Shown here piece by piece: positions 54,293 to 63,500 of a stretch of DNA of 64,000 bases. The translations under genes were made by a program, and so were the position numbers. The notes beneath the pieces are model-generated. The model was given only the letters and a program-made list of their open reading frames with translations. It searched no databases and was not told the DNA's origin. Origin of the DNA: Symbiodinium kawagutii. Its lineage: Eukaryota > Sar > Dinophyceae > Suessiales > Symbiodiniaceae. Within the stretch, counting starts at the first letter, position 1. Each line of letters starts with the position of its first letter. The stretch spans positions 139,297-203,296 of the forward strand of contig VSDK01018274.1 of NCBI GenBank assembly GCA_009767595.1, given 5' to 3'.

Positions 54293-54445
54293 GGTCAATA
54301 TTGATTCTCCTTGTTGATATTGCTTGATAGTGGTTGGTAGTGGCCAATCACAGTTGGTAGTCGCCAAAAATGGTCAGTGGTATAGCCAACCATGAATGAT
54401 ATTGGCTAATGACCTTGATAGCTACTAGATGATACTTGACGGTCA
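54293..54445. repeat. GGTTGGTAGTGGCC-type filler
   Basis: ATAGTGGTTGGTAGTGGCC and AATGATATTGGCTAATG words. Confidence 0.6.
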
Positions 54446-54555
54446 TTCTCGCTAGGAAACGGGCTAAGTACAAACCCAGGTACAAGTAAGGCAAGAGTTG
54501 GTGTGTTTCGCTTACAGACACGGGTTCAATCCACTTACTATACTGAGCGGAATGA

Positions 54556-55272
54556 GTGAGTGGAATGAGCTGTAAACAAATTGAGGATGATCAGGTCTGC
54601 AATGACTTGACATACAGGCATTCGCTGGGATGTTGGTGGGATTCGCTGAAGAATACAATTTGGCTTTGCCCGGCAAGGCAAGACAGCAAGATAGAACCGA
54701 GCGACCGAGCGGTTGTTTGTTCATCTCATGTTGCGGCCTGGGCTCTGCAAGGAGACCAAAAGAAGGGCGCCTGTGTCGCAGGATTACTTGGAGAACCTCG
54801 AACATCCAGCAGCTCGAGCGGATGGTTTGCTCAACTGTGGATTTGGAGAGAAAGAGATTCTTCATGGTTTGGGCCGTTCATTAGAAACCTGGTAATCAAT
54901 TTGAATGCACTTTGCATTTCTATCATGATTCAAGTATGTACACTACATTCTTTGCGTATTGTGCACACATTATACATATACAGATGCGTAAACAAGCATG
55001 CATACACACAGAATGTCACATATCATACCTTTTTGATTATTGATTGTTATTCACATACCACATATCTTCACTATGTTTTTTTAAACCATGGTTTACTATG
55101 GTTTTACTATCTTTTTTTAGATGTGTATAACATGCATCAACTCAGGAAGAAGGCCGAGACTCGAAAAGGAAGGGGCCTCCGAAACGGTGAACCGCCCAGC
55201 TTCCCGGCGCCACGATCCGAGGCTTCGATCTTCAGGGTGGAGTTCACAAAGGACGGCTGGTCTCGGCGATGA
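54556..55272 (+). CDS. 238-codon ORF, unrecognised
   Basis: The longest closed frame before 60 kb. The first third (CWWDSLKNTIWLCPARQDSK) and the last 45 codons (LRKKAETRKGRGLRNGEPPS, then PAPRSEASIFRVEFTKDGW) are GC-richer and exon-like. The middle is AT-rich and hydrophobic and looks like intron that stays open by chance. A TTTTTAG just before 55122 is an acceptor candidate for the final part. Confidence 0.35.
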   Translation: MSGMSCKQIEDDQVCNDLTYRHSLGCWWDSLKNTIWLCPARQDSKIEPSDRAVVCSSHVAAWALQGDQKKGACVAGLLGEPRTSSSSSGWFAQLWIWRERDSSWFGPFIRNLVINLNALCISIMIQVCTLHSLRIVHTLYIYRCVNKHAYTQNVTYHTFLIIDCYSHTTYLHYVFLNHGLLWFYYLFLDVYNMHQLRKKAETRKGRGLRNGEPPSFPAPRSEASIFRVEFTKDGWSRR

Positions 55273-55284
55273 GATCTGTAGCTT

Positions 55285-55590
55285 TCTTTGGGATAGAACA
55301 TTTGATATATTGATATGGGATAATACATTGATTTATAACATATATATATATATATTTATTTGTAATATATTGATATGTATGTATGATATATTGATACGGG
55401 ATAATTCACTTATATATGATATCTTGATATATATAATATGATTAATCTATATAGCATATTGATATGTAATAGATTGATTTATGTTACACATAATGTTGAT
55501 TTATAACATATGTATATATATATATATCAATTTGTGATATATTGATGTGTATGTATGATATGTTGATATATATAACATATCTTGATGGGT
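55285..55590. repeat. degenerate (GATATATTGATAT)n, AT-rich
   Basis: TTGATATATTGATATGG and ATGTATGATATATTGAT recur with (AT)n runs. Confidence 0.8.
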
Positions 55591-55593
55591 GAC

Positions 55594-55848
55594 CTAGCCA
55601 TCATTGAAACAGATTGCGACCAACACTTTCGAGTAGGGTGACCGTCCAAAGTCCTTCACAGCCTCCAAACTCCAACCAACAAGGATTGTTTCAAACATTG
55701 AAACGCCGACAATTTGTGTCTTACTTGCAGTGGTGAAAGTCCTGGCATTTTCCTTGCTGGATTCTCTTGAAATTGGGTTGGTGGACGGTTTTATGAGGGA
55801 TGGCAAATGTGCGCTATATATAAAGTTGTGCTGTGCCAGGCTTTGCAA
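55594..55848 (-). CDS. 84-codon ORF, minus strand
   Basis: Reads NARTFTTASKTQIVGVSMFE and then TILVGWSLEAVKDFGRSPYS. High complexity, with no good plus frame. Unrecognised. Confidence 0.36.
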   Translation of the reverse strand: MQSLAQHNFIYSAHLPSLIKPSTNPISRESSKENARTFTTASKTQIVGVSMFETILVGWSLEAVKDFGRSPYSKVLVAICFNDG

Positions 55849-55914
55849 GTGTTTTGCCGGTGTTTTGCCACTGTTTTACATGTCTTGGTTTTTGTAGCAT
55901 CCTCATCCTCATCA

Positions 55915-55950
55915 TCCTCAAAATCCTCATCAAACTAATCCTCCTCCTTC

Positions 55951-55995
<45 letters not shown>

Positions 55996-56012
55996 CCACC
56001 ACCACCATCATC
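55915..56012. repeat. (ATC)n microsatellite
   Basis: ATCCTC-rich lead, then about 14 ATC units and ACC units. Confidence 0.96.
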
Positions 56013-56099
56013 AAGTGTGCACCATGAGATACCATGACCATGGATGGACATGCAAGGGGTTGAGCATAAATTGCACTGCACCCCTCACCCCCTCAAGTA

Positions 56100-56340
56100 T
56101 TCATTGTTTCAACCCCCCTTGACTTGGGATGGTTCGCGAGTACCACAACCTATGGCGACACTGATGTCAACCAGTGTGTACAAGCTTTGGCAATCGTCAC
56201 CAATACTTCGACGTCCAGTAGAGACCAGATTCGCATGTCATATCGATGTCCATCTATGTATCAACCAGAACCAGCAACCAGATCCCAGAAGTCGATGGGC
56301 AAATATCGAACAGTTTGGGCATGTCATGTAGATCATATTG
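56100..56340 (+). other. exon-like patch, two plus frames
   Basis: Frames 56044-56331 and 56124-56519 overlap (one reads GDTDVNQCVQALAIVTNTST). Unrecognised. Confidence 0.25.
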
Positions 56341-56619
56341 TTTTGATATTCTTTACATGGATATACAGATGCAAATGGGTATACATATGTGGGTATACAT
56401 ACATATATGTACACTATACATTGCGTCTAAGTCTATTCACACAAAGAAACATGGATTCCAAGAATGGGTTGATGGGACAAATCAGGTGCAGGAACCCAAC
56501 CATAAGAATTGGTGGCTAAATCATGCATTCCTCATTGACTCCACGGCAATGTGGAAAACCATTGGCCAACCTGATACTTGGAGTGGCCATTCTGATCAAA
56601 GATCATTCTAATCACTCCA

Positions 56620-57080
56620 AGCATCATACGGCCATTAGCCAACCAGTCCACTATAATAATATTCCAAGCATCGGAGAACCACTAGGAACCAATAGCTGAC
56701 GGTTCCTGAAACAATAAAGCACCAAACCAGATCTGAGGATGAAAGCTGTTGGTTGACCAGCATCTGGGGAGGCTCAAGCAACAAACACCTGTCCTTCGCT
56801 ACAACTCGATTTGCCACCACCCTTGAGTCACTTGAGTCTGGTCACCAGGACCTGCATGAGAAGGTGGGCTTTGTTCGGGAACTCAGCTGCTGCAATAACG
56901 GGGTTCATCATGAGAATGGTTGCTGATGGCCCAGAAACTGGCAGGTGACGCGTGATGGTTGACAGGGGTTCGTTCGTGAATCATGATGGTCGAGCAAAAT
57001 TGATGGGTTGAATATGGCTTGCAAGCCAAATGGTTGTGTAACATCTAAATCGCAAATTCTGTGATTTTGAAGAAGGAAAT
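56620..57080. other. no convincing gene
   Basis: GATGGTTGACAGGGG filler and short frames only. Confidence 0.35.
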
Positions 57081-57087
57081 CAAGCGT

Positions 57088-57136
57088 TGAGAGAGAGAGA
57101 GAGTGAGTGAGTGAGTGAGTGAGAAAGAGAGACAGA
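57088..57136. repeat. (GA)n/(GTGA)n microsatellite
   Basis: GAGAGAGAGAGA then six GTGA units. Confidence 0.95.
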
Positions 57137-57788
57137 GTTCATTAGCGATGACGTTCTGAAACACATAAAACACTGCGCCCGGGAAGTGAAATCGCGCTTC
57201 TCCGAGCAGCACACCCTGTCTGGCCGCAAACATACACACGTGTATTGTATAGACAGATGAAGAGTCAGGTTGTTGTTGGTCCTTCTCCCAGTGTTTCACT
57301 CTTTGCACATGCATATGGCTTGAGCACCATGACCTCCCAAATTCTTTGTTGTTACAAATCTCTAAACTGATCCCCCATATCAATGAAGCCGCCCTGAGTG
57401 TCTCAATGAATTTGATGGGGTGCAGTTGAAACAGTGCCGAATCAAACTGTGTAGCTCAGCCACCAGCTGACCCAGCCGCGTCACATGTCAGCACCGATTT
57501 CAAGGGGCAAAGTCTGCGAGGTTTTGTTCATCTTGGTCGATGGATCATGTTTTACTTAGTGCATGATAAGATAGAATATTTGTGCTGCCAAGCTTTGCTT
57601 AATTTTGGTCAGGTTCTTTTTCAATATCATAATTCCGATCCAACATCTTTGGGAGCTCACAGTTATGATCATTGGACTCCAGCATTAAAGGGCATCATTT
57701 TCAGGACCCATCGACCAGCGGTGCAGGAAAGTCCATCCCTTAAGGGAACCACTGGGTGGGGTACAGCTGGACAAGCCTTTGCCACCAG

Positions 57789-57853
57789 GAAATCGTCCTA
57801 CGCAGCGATTACCTTGATGTGGAGAAGGTGCTCAGCGTTGGTGAACAGCCAGG
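57789..57853 (+). CDS. exon with AG|G acceptor and GC donor
   Basis: CCACCAG|GAAATC and AGCCAGG|GCCGCG bound a 65-base exon reading EIVLRSDYLDVEKVLSVGEQ. The same frame stays open on both sides for about 60 codons. An alternative plus frame (57547-57864) is also open. Splice context and composition favour the exon reading. Unrecognised. Confidence 0.43.
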
Positions 57854-57931
57854 GCCGCGCGTGATATTGACCACCGCCAGTTCGGTGCACACAGATCGGC
57901 ACTGCGTGAACCAATTCCTTACGTTTTACTG

Positions 57932-58192
57932 ATGGGCACTTCCGTTGACATGGGGATGATCCCCAAACTGGGGAGGTGGGCATGTTACCTGGTAGCCCAA
58001 GCCATAGGGTTCACCCTCCGAAGCACAAGAAATGCTATGGTGACTCGGGGAAACCAGCGAGCCAATGCCATCCGCCACCATCCGCCACCAAACTGCCACC
58101 AAACTGTGTCAGATGACTTTTCGACTTTCTTTCACGCTTTTCTGTGGGACGAAAGGATGGGATTAGCAAGATTGGTAGCTGAACGCGTATGA
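57932..58192 (+). CDS. 86-codon ORF, unrecognised
   Basis: Reads IPKLGRWACYLVAQAIGFTL and then RSTRNAMVTRGNQRANAIRH. An 11-bp CCGCCACCATC/CAAACTGCCAC repeat follows at 58073-58107. Confidence 0.35.
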   Translation: MGTSVDMGMIPKLGRWACYLVAQAIGFTLRSTRNAMVTRGNQRANAIRHHPPPNCHQTVSDDFSTFFHAFLWDERMGLARLVAERV

Positions 58193-58608
58193 AAACAAGC
58201 AACAAGGAAAAGTCTTCACAGCAGCTCACCTATTTCTCATTGTGGTGCTGCACGATCTACGGGCGATGCACAACTGTCTCCTGCGCCTTTTGGAGGGAAT
58301 GTGATGCTGTGCTAAAATGAGTTAATTAGAATCTGGGGTTTAAGGCCAATGGCATGTTGGTAGTTTTTAAGCGAGTACCCAATGGGTGATGTTATTCATC
58401 AGGGTTTGCCACTTTAGGTTTCCAACAAATATAGCCCTGAGATGCCCCTCAGCAACGAATGGTTATCAACCATCATCCACCAGTATCAACAATGCTGCTA
58501 GTGGTGATCATGCTAACGGTTTATGGTGGCAATTCATGCTTTGCAATGGTTGATACATGTTGATACTGTCCACCAAGGGATTTCCATTCCGAGAGTCGTC
58601 GCCTCCAG

Positions 58609-58740
58609 GTGAACGAAGGGCCTGTGGCCCAGTGGAATGCTCTGAAGCCGCTGAAGGTGTGGATGGTGCGGCGTCGGCGGCGCTCCAAGAATGACCCACC
58701 AGCCCTGGAAAGAGGTGGAACTGATGGCTTCACTGGCACT
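58609..58740 (+). CDS. GC-rich exon-like island, basic
   Basis: After CCTCCAG|GTGAAC the frame reads VNEGPVAQWNALKPLKVWMV, then an Arg-rich RRRRR segment and DPPALERGG. An alternative plus frame is Ala/Glu-rich. Very GC-rich relative to the flanks. Unrecognised. Confidence 0.42.
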
Positions 58741-59600
58741 TTTGTTGGAAGTTCTTCCTATACTTTTGCTATACTTCATAAGAAATCCAGTTTAACATGT
58801 GAGAAAAACAAACATGTGAAAAAACCTGTGAAAAACCAGCTACAAGCTACAGATAGAGACCACGAGTTAGGCATAAAAAATCGCATGGTTTCCCTCAAAA
58901 GCACCATCCAGTGGTCAACAGCAGGTGCCTACTGAAGCCCTGTAATCTCCTGATATCTCCTCATAACCAGGGTAGCACCTTGACCCATCTTCGACACCGT
59001 GGAGTCGAGTCTCTGGCGCACTTTGGATGTCCATGTGAGATGAAAGGATCTCTTATGACTAGAACGGTTCAACCATGTTCCAAACTGGTTCACTATTACA
59101 CCACTGTTATTTTGTGCCTATTCATTGCTGTTTGAACATCAGTTGTAAAGATTTGCGGTGGAGTGGTCAGCAATGATGGCTCAGTGGGGAATGATTGCCA
59201 TAGGGTGACGCCATGGTTCTCCTGCTTGCCATTGTGATGCTCCCATTCCGACTTGATCGACATGTGATAAAGGCATTGACATGTGGAAATCTCACATCTT
59301 AGAACCTGGAAAACCTGTTTTCAACAGAAAAAATCAAAGATGATTCACCGATCAGATTGCCAGTTTGGGCTTCCATCTCTGATTGATGTTGCCATTATTT
59401 GGATGTAGCATGGGACAGCCTGCATTGTATTTTTTCATCTATCGCTGTTGCGCACACAATCACACAAAAAACTTCCCGTACCAACAGCATTTGTTCAATA
59501 TATATTTGCATTTGATTGCATTTGGACATAGATATGTGCCTGGAGTATTATACCTCGGATTGTAGTCCACCAAATTTCGCCAACATATTCAATACTGTAC
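58741..59600. other. no convincing gene
   Basis: The frame 58911-59135 has a short protein-like part (THLRHRGVESLAHFG). Otherwise mixed filler. Confidence 0.3.
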
Positions 59601-59619
59601 AGAGTGCTACTTTCAGTGA

Positions 59620-59792
59620 TGTACAGAGGGCTCCCTTTTGGTGATTTCGGGATCCTCGCTGGCCGGGCTTTGCCATACAGTTGCGAGGTTCAGCTGCGCA
59701 TAGCATCACCACTGCAACCTGAACAACAAAGAACCGCTAACCACGGAGATATGACTGTGACGGACAGCAACAATGCAAAACTGACAACTCTA
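59620..59792 (+). CDS. exon-like ORF, unrecognised
   Basis: Reads GLPFGDFGILAGRALPYSCE and then VQLRIASPLQPEQQRTANHG to TGA 59793-59795. Confidence 0.35.
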
Positions 59793-59879
59793 TGACTGTG
59801 TTGATATACAACAGGATCAACAGGACTTCGCAAGATATTGATGCTCATGTGCATTCTGATGCTCGAAACCAAACCTTGT

Positions 59880-60270
59880 GATACAAACAGCAGGATTCAG
59901 TAAAAAGAGCGACACGGCTCTGGGAATATCAGCATTCTTTGATCCCCAGAGTGCCCTGTTCTATTCTCCAGCCGGAAGATCACCAACGACAACAATAAAA
60001 TCAGCAACCCCTTAAAGATGCTTTGTAATCGGTAACCATTGTGATTCGAAGGGTTTCTCACTGCTCAATATCGGTGAATCATGGTCAGCAATGGTGTATG
60101 CTTGGGGACAATAAACCATCAGTGCTTGAATATCCATAATGAGCAAGGGTTGCGACTTATAATTTATATGGGTTATATAGTCAAAAGACATCGGCCAACT
60201 TGCATTACCATTATGGAATATCCATAGTTAGTGATTCCGGACACATACCCTCATAAACATGAGCGGTACT
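59880..60270. other. filler upstream of the retroelement
   Basis: ATGGTCAGCAATGG and TTATATGGGTTATATAG words. No LTR boundary could be fixed by eye. Confidence 0.4.
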
Positions 60271-60272
60271 TA

Positions 60273-60290
60273 CCGCCATTTTGGCTCAAG
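60273..60290 (+). promoter_or_regulatory. relict dinoflagellate spliced leader
   Basis: GCCATTTTGGCTCAAG at 60275-60290 matches the last 16 bases of the conserved dinoflagellate spliced leader exactly. CC precedes it at 60273-60274, so the whole looks like the leader with three internal bases missing. It is followed by GAAAATAAG rather than a GT donor, so it is not a spliced-leader RNA gene but the mark of a trans-spliced mRNA that was reverse-transcribed and inserted. It lies 268 bases before the gag start. Confidence 0.8.
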
Positions 60291-60320
60291 GAAAATAAGA
60301 GCGTTGCTAATCTTTGATCA

Positions 60321-60332
60321 TGGTAGCGGAGC
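60321..60332 (+). other. candidate primer-binding site
   Basis: TGGTAGCGGAGC follows a TGATCA. It differs at one of twelve bases from TGGTAGCAGAGC, expected from an initiator-Met tRNA 3' end; the implied A1-U72 pair is typical of that tRNA. A CA|TGG junction is what an LTR end followed by a primer site would show. No second LTR is available in the window to test it. Confidence 0.35.
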
Positions 60333-60558
60333 GCTCGGTTAAGCTCCAGTGAATGTTTACCCTGGTTGGAACGTTGGGTAATTGGGCAAGGTTGGTTGAG
60401 AGGATTTGGAGGATCCATCGTCTCCAAAGGATTTGGGGACAGCTGGGTAACTTCTTGCGCGAGCTTGGACTTTCCAGGCAATTCCGGCAAAGGCTCCTGG
60501 ATATTCGACCGCATCGGTCGGGTATCGGGTATCCTGATCCAGATCCAGAGCAGCAGTG

Positions 60559-63500
60559 ATGGCTACTTTGGAAGAGGTAGTGCAGCAGGTCCAGAACTTG
60601 CAAGCTCAGTTGCAGGAGAGCCGGAGGAGAGAAGATGACTTGAACGCTCGAGTTCAGGTGCTTCAAGGCCAGGGTGCTATGCAAGCGACCTTGGAAGAGA
60701 TGGTGAATACCCAGCGGGCTATCTTGGACGCAACCAGGAAGCCAGAGAAGAAACTGACCTTGGTAGACAACAGAGGATTGGCCAAACCGAGCAACTACGA
60801 CGGCACGGCGGACTTCCTTCAATGGAAGATCCGGCTGGAAGCGTTTGTTAGTTCGGTGCATGCCGACTTTGAGAAGGCAATGCAATGGGGTGAAGATGAG
60901 GCAGATCCCATCAGCGAAGCTTCCATGACGGCAGAGTTCGGTGCGACGAACCCAGCTCAAGAAGAGATCCCAGACTTAGCTGCAAAAGATGCTCAGCTAT
61001 ACGCTGTTCTCCAAACGCTATGTGAGAAAGAAGCTTTCACTTTGGTGAGAAGCGCAGGTAAAGGCCACGGCCTAGAAGCGTGGAGGAGACTGTGCAAGAG
61101 GTACGATCCGTCGACAGGCGGGAGACGGAGAGCGCTCTTGAAGAGCGTGCTGTCGCCCAACAAGGTTGGGAAAGTTGAGGAGCTCAGTGCAGCGGTTGAG
61201 AACTGGGAAGGCCAGGTGAGGCAATACGAGAACCGTCGCAAGGCGGATGGAACCCGTCCAACGTTGGATGAAGACATCAAGATTAGTATCTTGGAGTCGA
61301 TTTGTCCAGTGGAAGTTGAAAGACACCTTCAACTGAATCAAGCCCGGTTTGCGGACTACCAGGAGGTCCGTAAGGAACTCTCCACGTACTTGGAGACACG
61401 CATCGGTTTGAGGTTGAAAGCTGGTGCGCCATACAATCCTGACCCCAATGGTCCAGGTCCGATGGACATTGGAGCACTGGACAAGAAGGAAAAGAAGTGT
61501 CACAACTGCGGGAAGCTTGGGCACTTCAAAGCTGACTGTTGGGCACCTGGAGGTGGCAAAGCTTCCGCATCGTCGTCAAGGCCGAAAGGTGGGAAGTCGG
61601 GCAAAGGCGCACCCAAAGGCGCCAACAGCCAGGCTTCTCCAGGAGGAAAGAAAGGAAACACCAAAGGCAACAAAGGAGGTAAAGGTAGCGGCAAGCCATC
61701 GAAGGGTGGCGGCAAAGGAAAGAACAAAGGAAACAAAGGAAAAGGAAAAGCTATGGGGAACGTTGAAGGAGGAAAGGAAGAAGAAGGTGAAGATCAGGCC
61801 GGGAACTGGGAAGCAGGCGGCTGGGAAGATGGTGATTCTGGTTGGAATGACTGGAATGAAGGTGGCTTGGGCTCAAGCTTTGAGGGGAACTCCCTCTCTT
61901 TGGGTGCCCTCCACCGCGACCGCAGTCGCCGTGGTGGTAGTCGGGATAGGATGGGTCCGACACGCCGTTCCCGGGATGACTCGGATGGAGATGAGAATGA
62001 AGGACGGCCAGCTCGGACAGATCGTTCGGGTCGGTCGGATGATCGGTTAGATAACCGGTTGGTTGAGGCACTTCGGAACCTGCCAGTGGGAGGTGCGCAT
62101 GGTCTCCATGACTCCGGGTCTGGTTCAGCTGGAGATGGAGCGGTGGACGTGCTGATGCGGTTGATTGAGGAGAACTATCGACTGCGAGATGAGCTGAGGA
62201 CTCAGCAGCGCATGCCGGTGCGGGTGCCAAGCAAGTCACCACCACCCGCTCCTTCTCGCCGCAAGAAGGAAGATGAGAAGTGGAAGAAGGGTAAGATGGG
62301 TGGTGATGAGGATGAGAGGCCACCAAGGCCATCAAGGCGTGAGCGGTCGAGGTCTCGCGAGGAGCCGCGGGGAAGGCCTCAGGAACGCAGGCACTGGGAG
62401 AGGTTCCGTGAGCCCAGTGAGCGCGAGTTGGTGGACCGGACGGCCAAGTCAAAGGCATCAGCGAGGGCGCCATCCTCGGATGAGGGAAGTGCCCGGGTTC
62501 CACGTGGAAGCGTGGGAGAGCTGTTGAGCCGACGTGGCAGTGGTGGAGGTCGCTCTTCGGCTGAGTCAGCTGGAGGTGATGCCGATGAGCCGAGGTCGAA
62601 GAAGAAGGGCTTCGAGGAGAACAAGAAGACCGACGAGGACAAGAAGGCGGCGGTGAAGAAGAAGCCACGGGCGCCGAGTGCGCCGATCGACACCAGCACC
62701 ACGAGACCAGCAGAACCGAAGCACCCACCGAAGGCCAGGTCGAGTTCTCCACCTCGGCAGATGAGAGGCCGGGGAAGCACCACGACGTCGTCGAGCTTGA
62801 CGACTGGGGCGATCAACGCTCTGAGGAGCACGCTGTCGAACCAGTTGCTGCTGGAAGCCGACAAGGAGGATGACGAGGAGAAGAAGCGGGAGTTGGAACG
62901 CCAGCGGAAGGAGCTGAACGACCGCACTCCGAGGACGTCAGTGCAGATCACCGAGGACAACATGCACGACCAGAGCTTCCACGACAGCAGGTACTACAGC
63001 GACATCGCACGTGGACGACCGCACCACCTGGCATGGAAGGATGAGAAGAACCGACGGCGAGCGATCCTTGAAAGGCGCAAGGGTGTGAAGGACAGGGCGC
63101 GAGAGCGTCTCGAGTTGGACAAAGAGTGGCACGATAAACACTATCGCGCCAACACTGGCCGAAAGAAAGAGGACGTCGACGCCTTGGGAGCGAAGATCGA
63201 CACGGTGCTGATCGACGAGAGGCGAGACAGAAGCAAAGCCATAGAGAAGCAGAAGGAGGCACACCCGCTGTCAAGGGCAAGCAAAGCCGACTTCCTCCAG
63301 TTTCCCCAGGATGAAGAAGAAGTCCTGGCAAAGCCATCTGAGAAGAAGAAGAAAGGACCCCGTGTGCGTGGCAAGGATTACTACGCGAGGAAGAATGCCG
63401 CGCGTCGTTCGAGGAAGAAAGCTGAGAAGGAGAAGGCCGCGGAAACGGTCAAGGACAGCGATGAGGAAGGTGAGGACTATGATGAAGATGAAGACGCCAG

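Noticed and set aside
60301..60345. tRNA gene at GAGC...GCTC
   Set aside because: The stems do not form a cloverleaf and no anticodon or T arm is present; a primer-site reading fits better.
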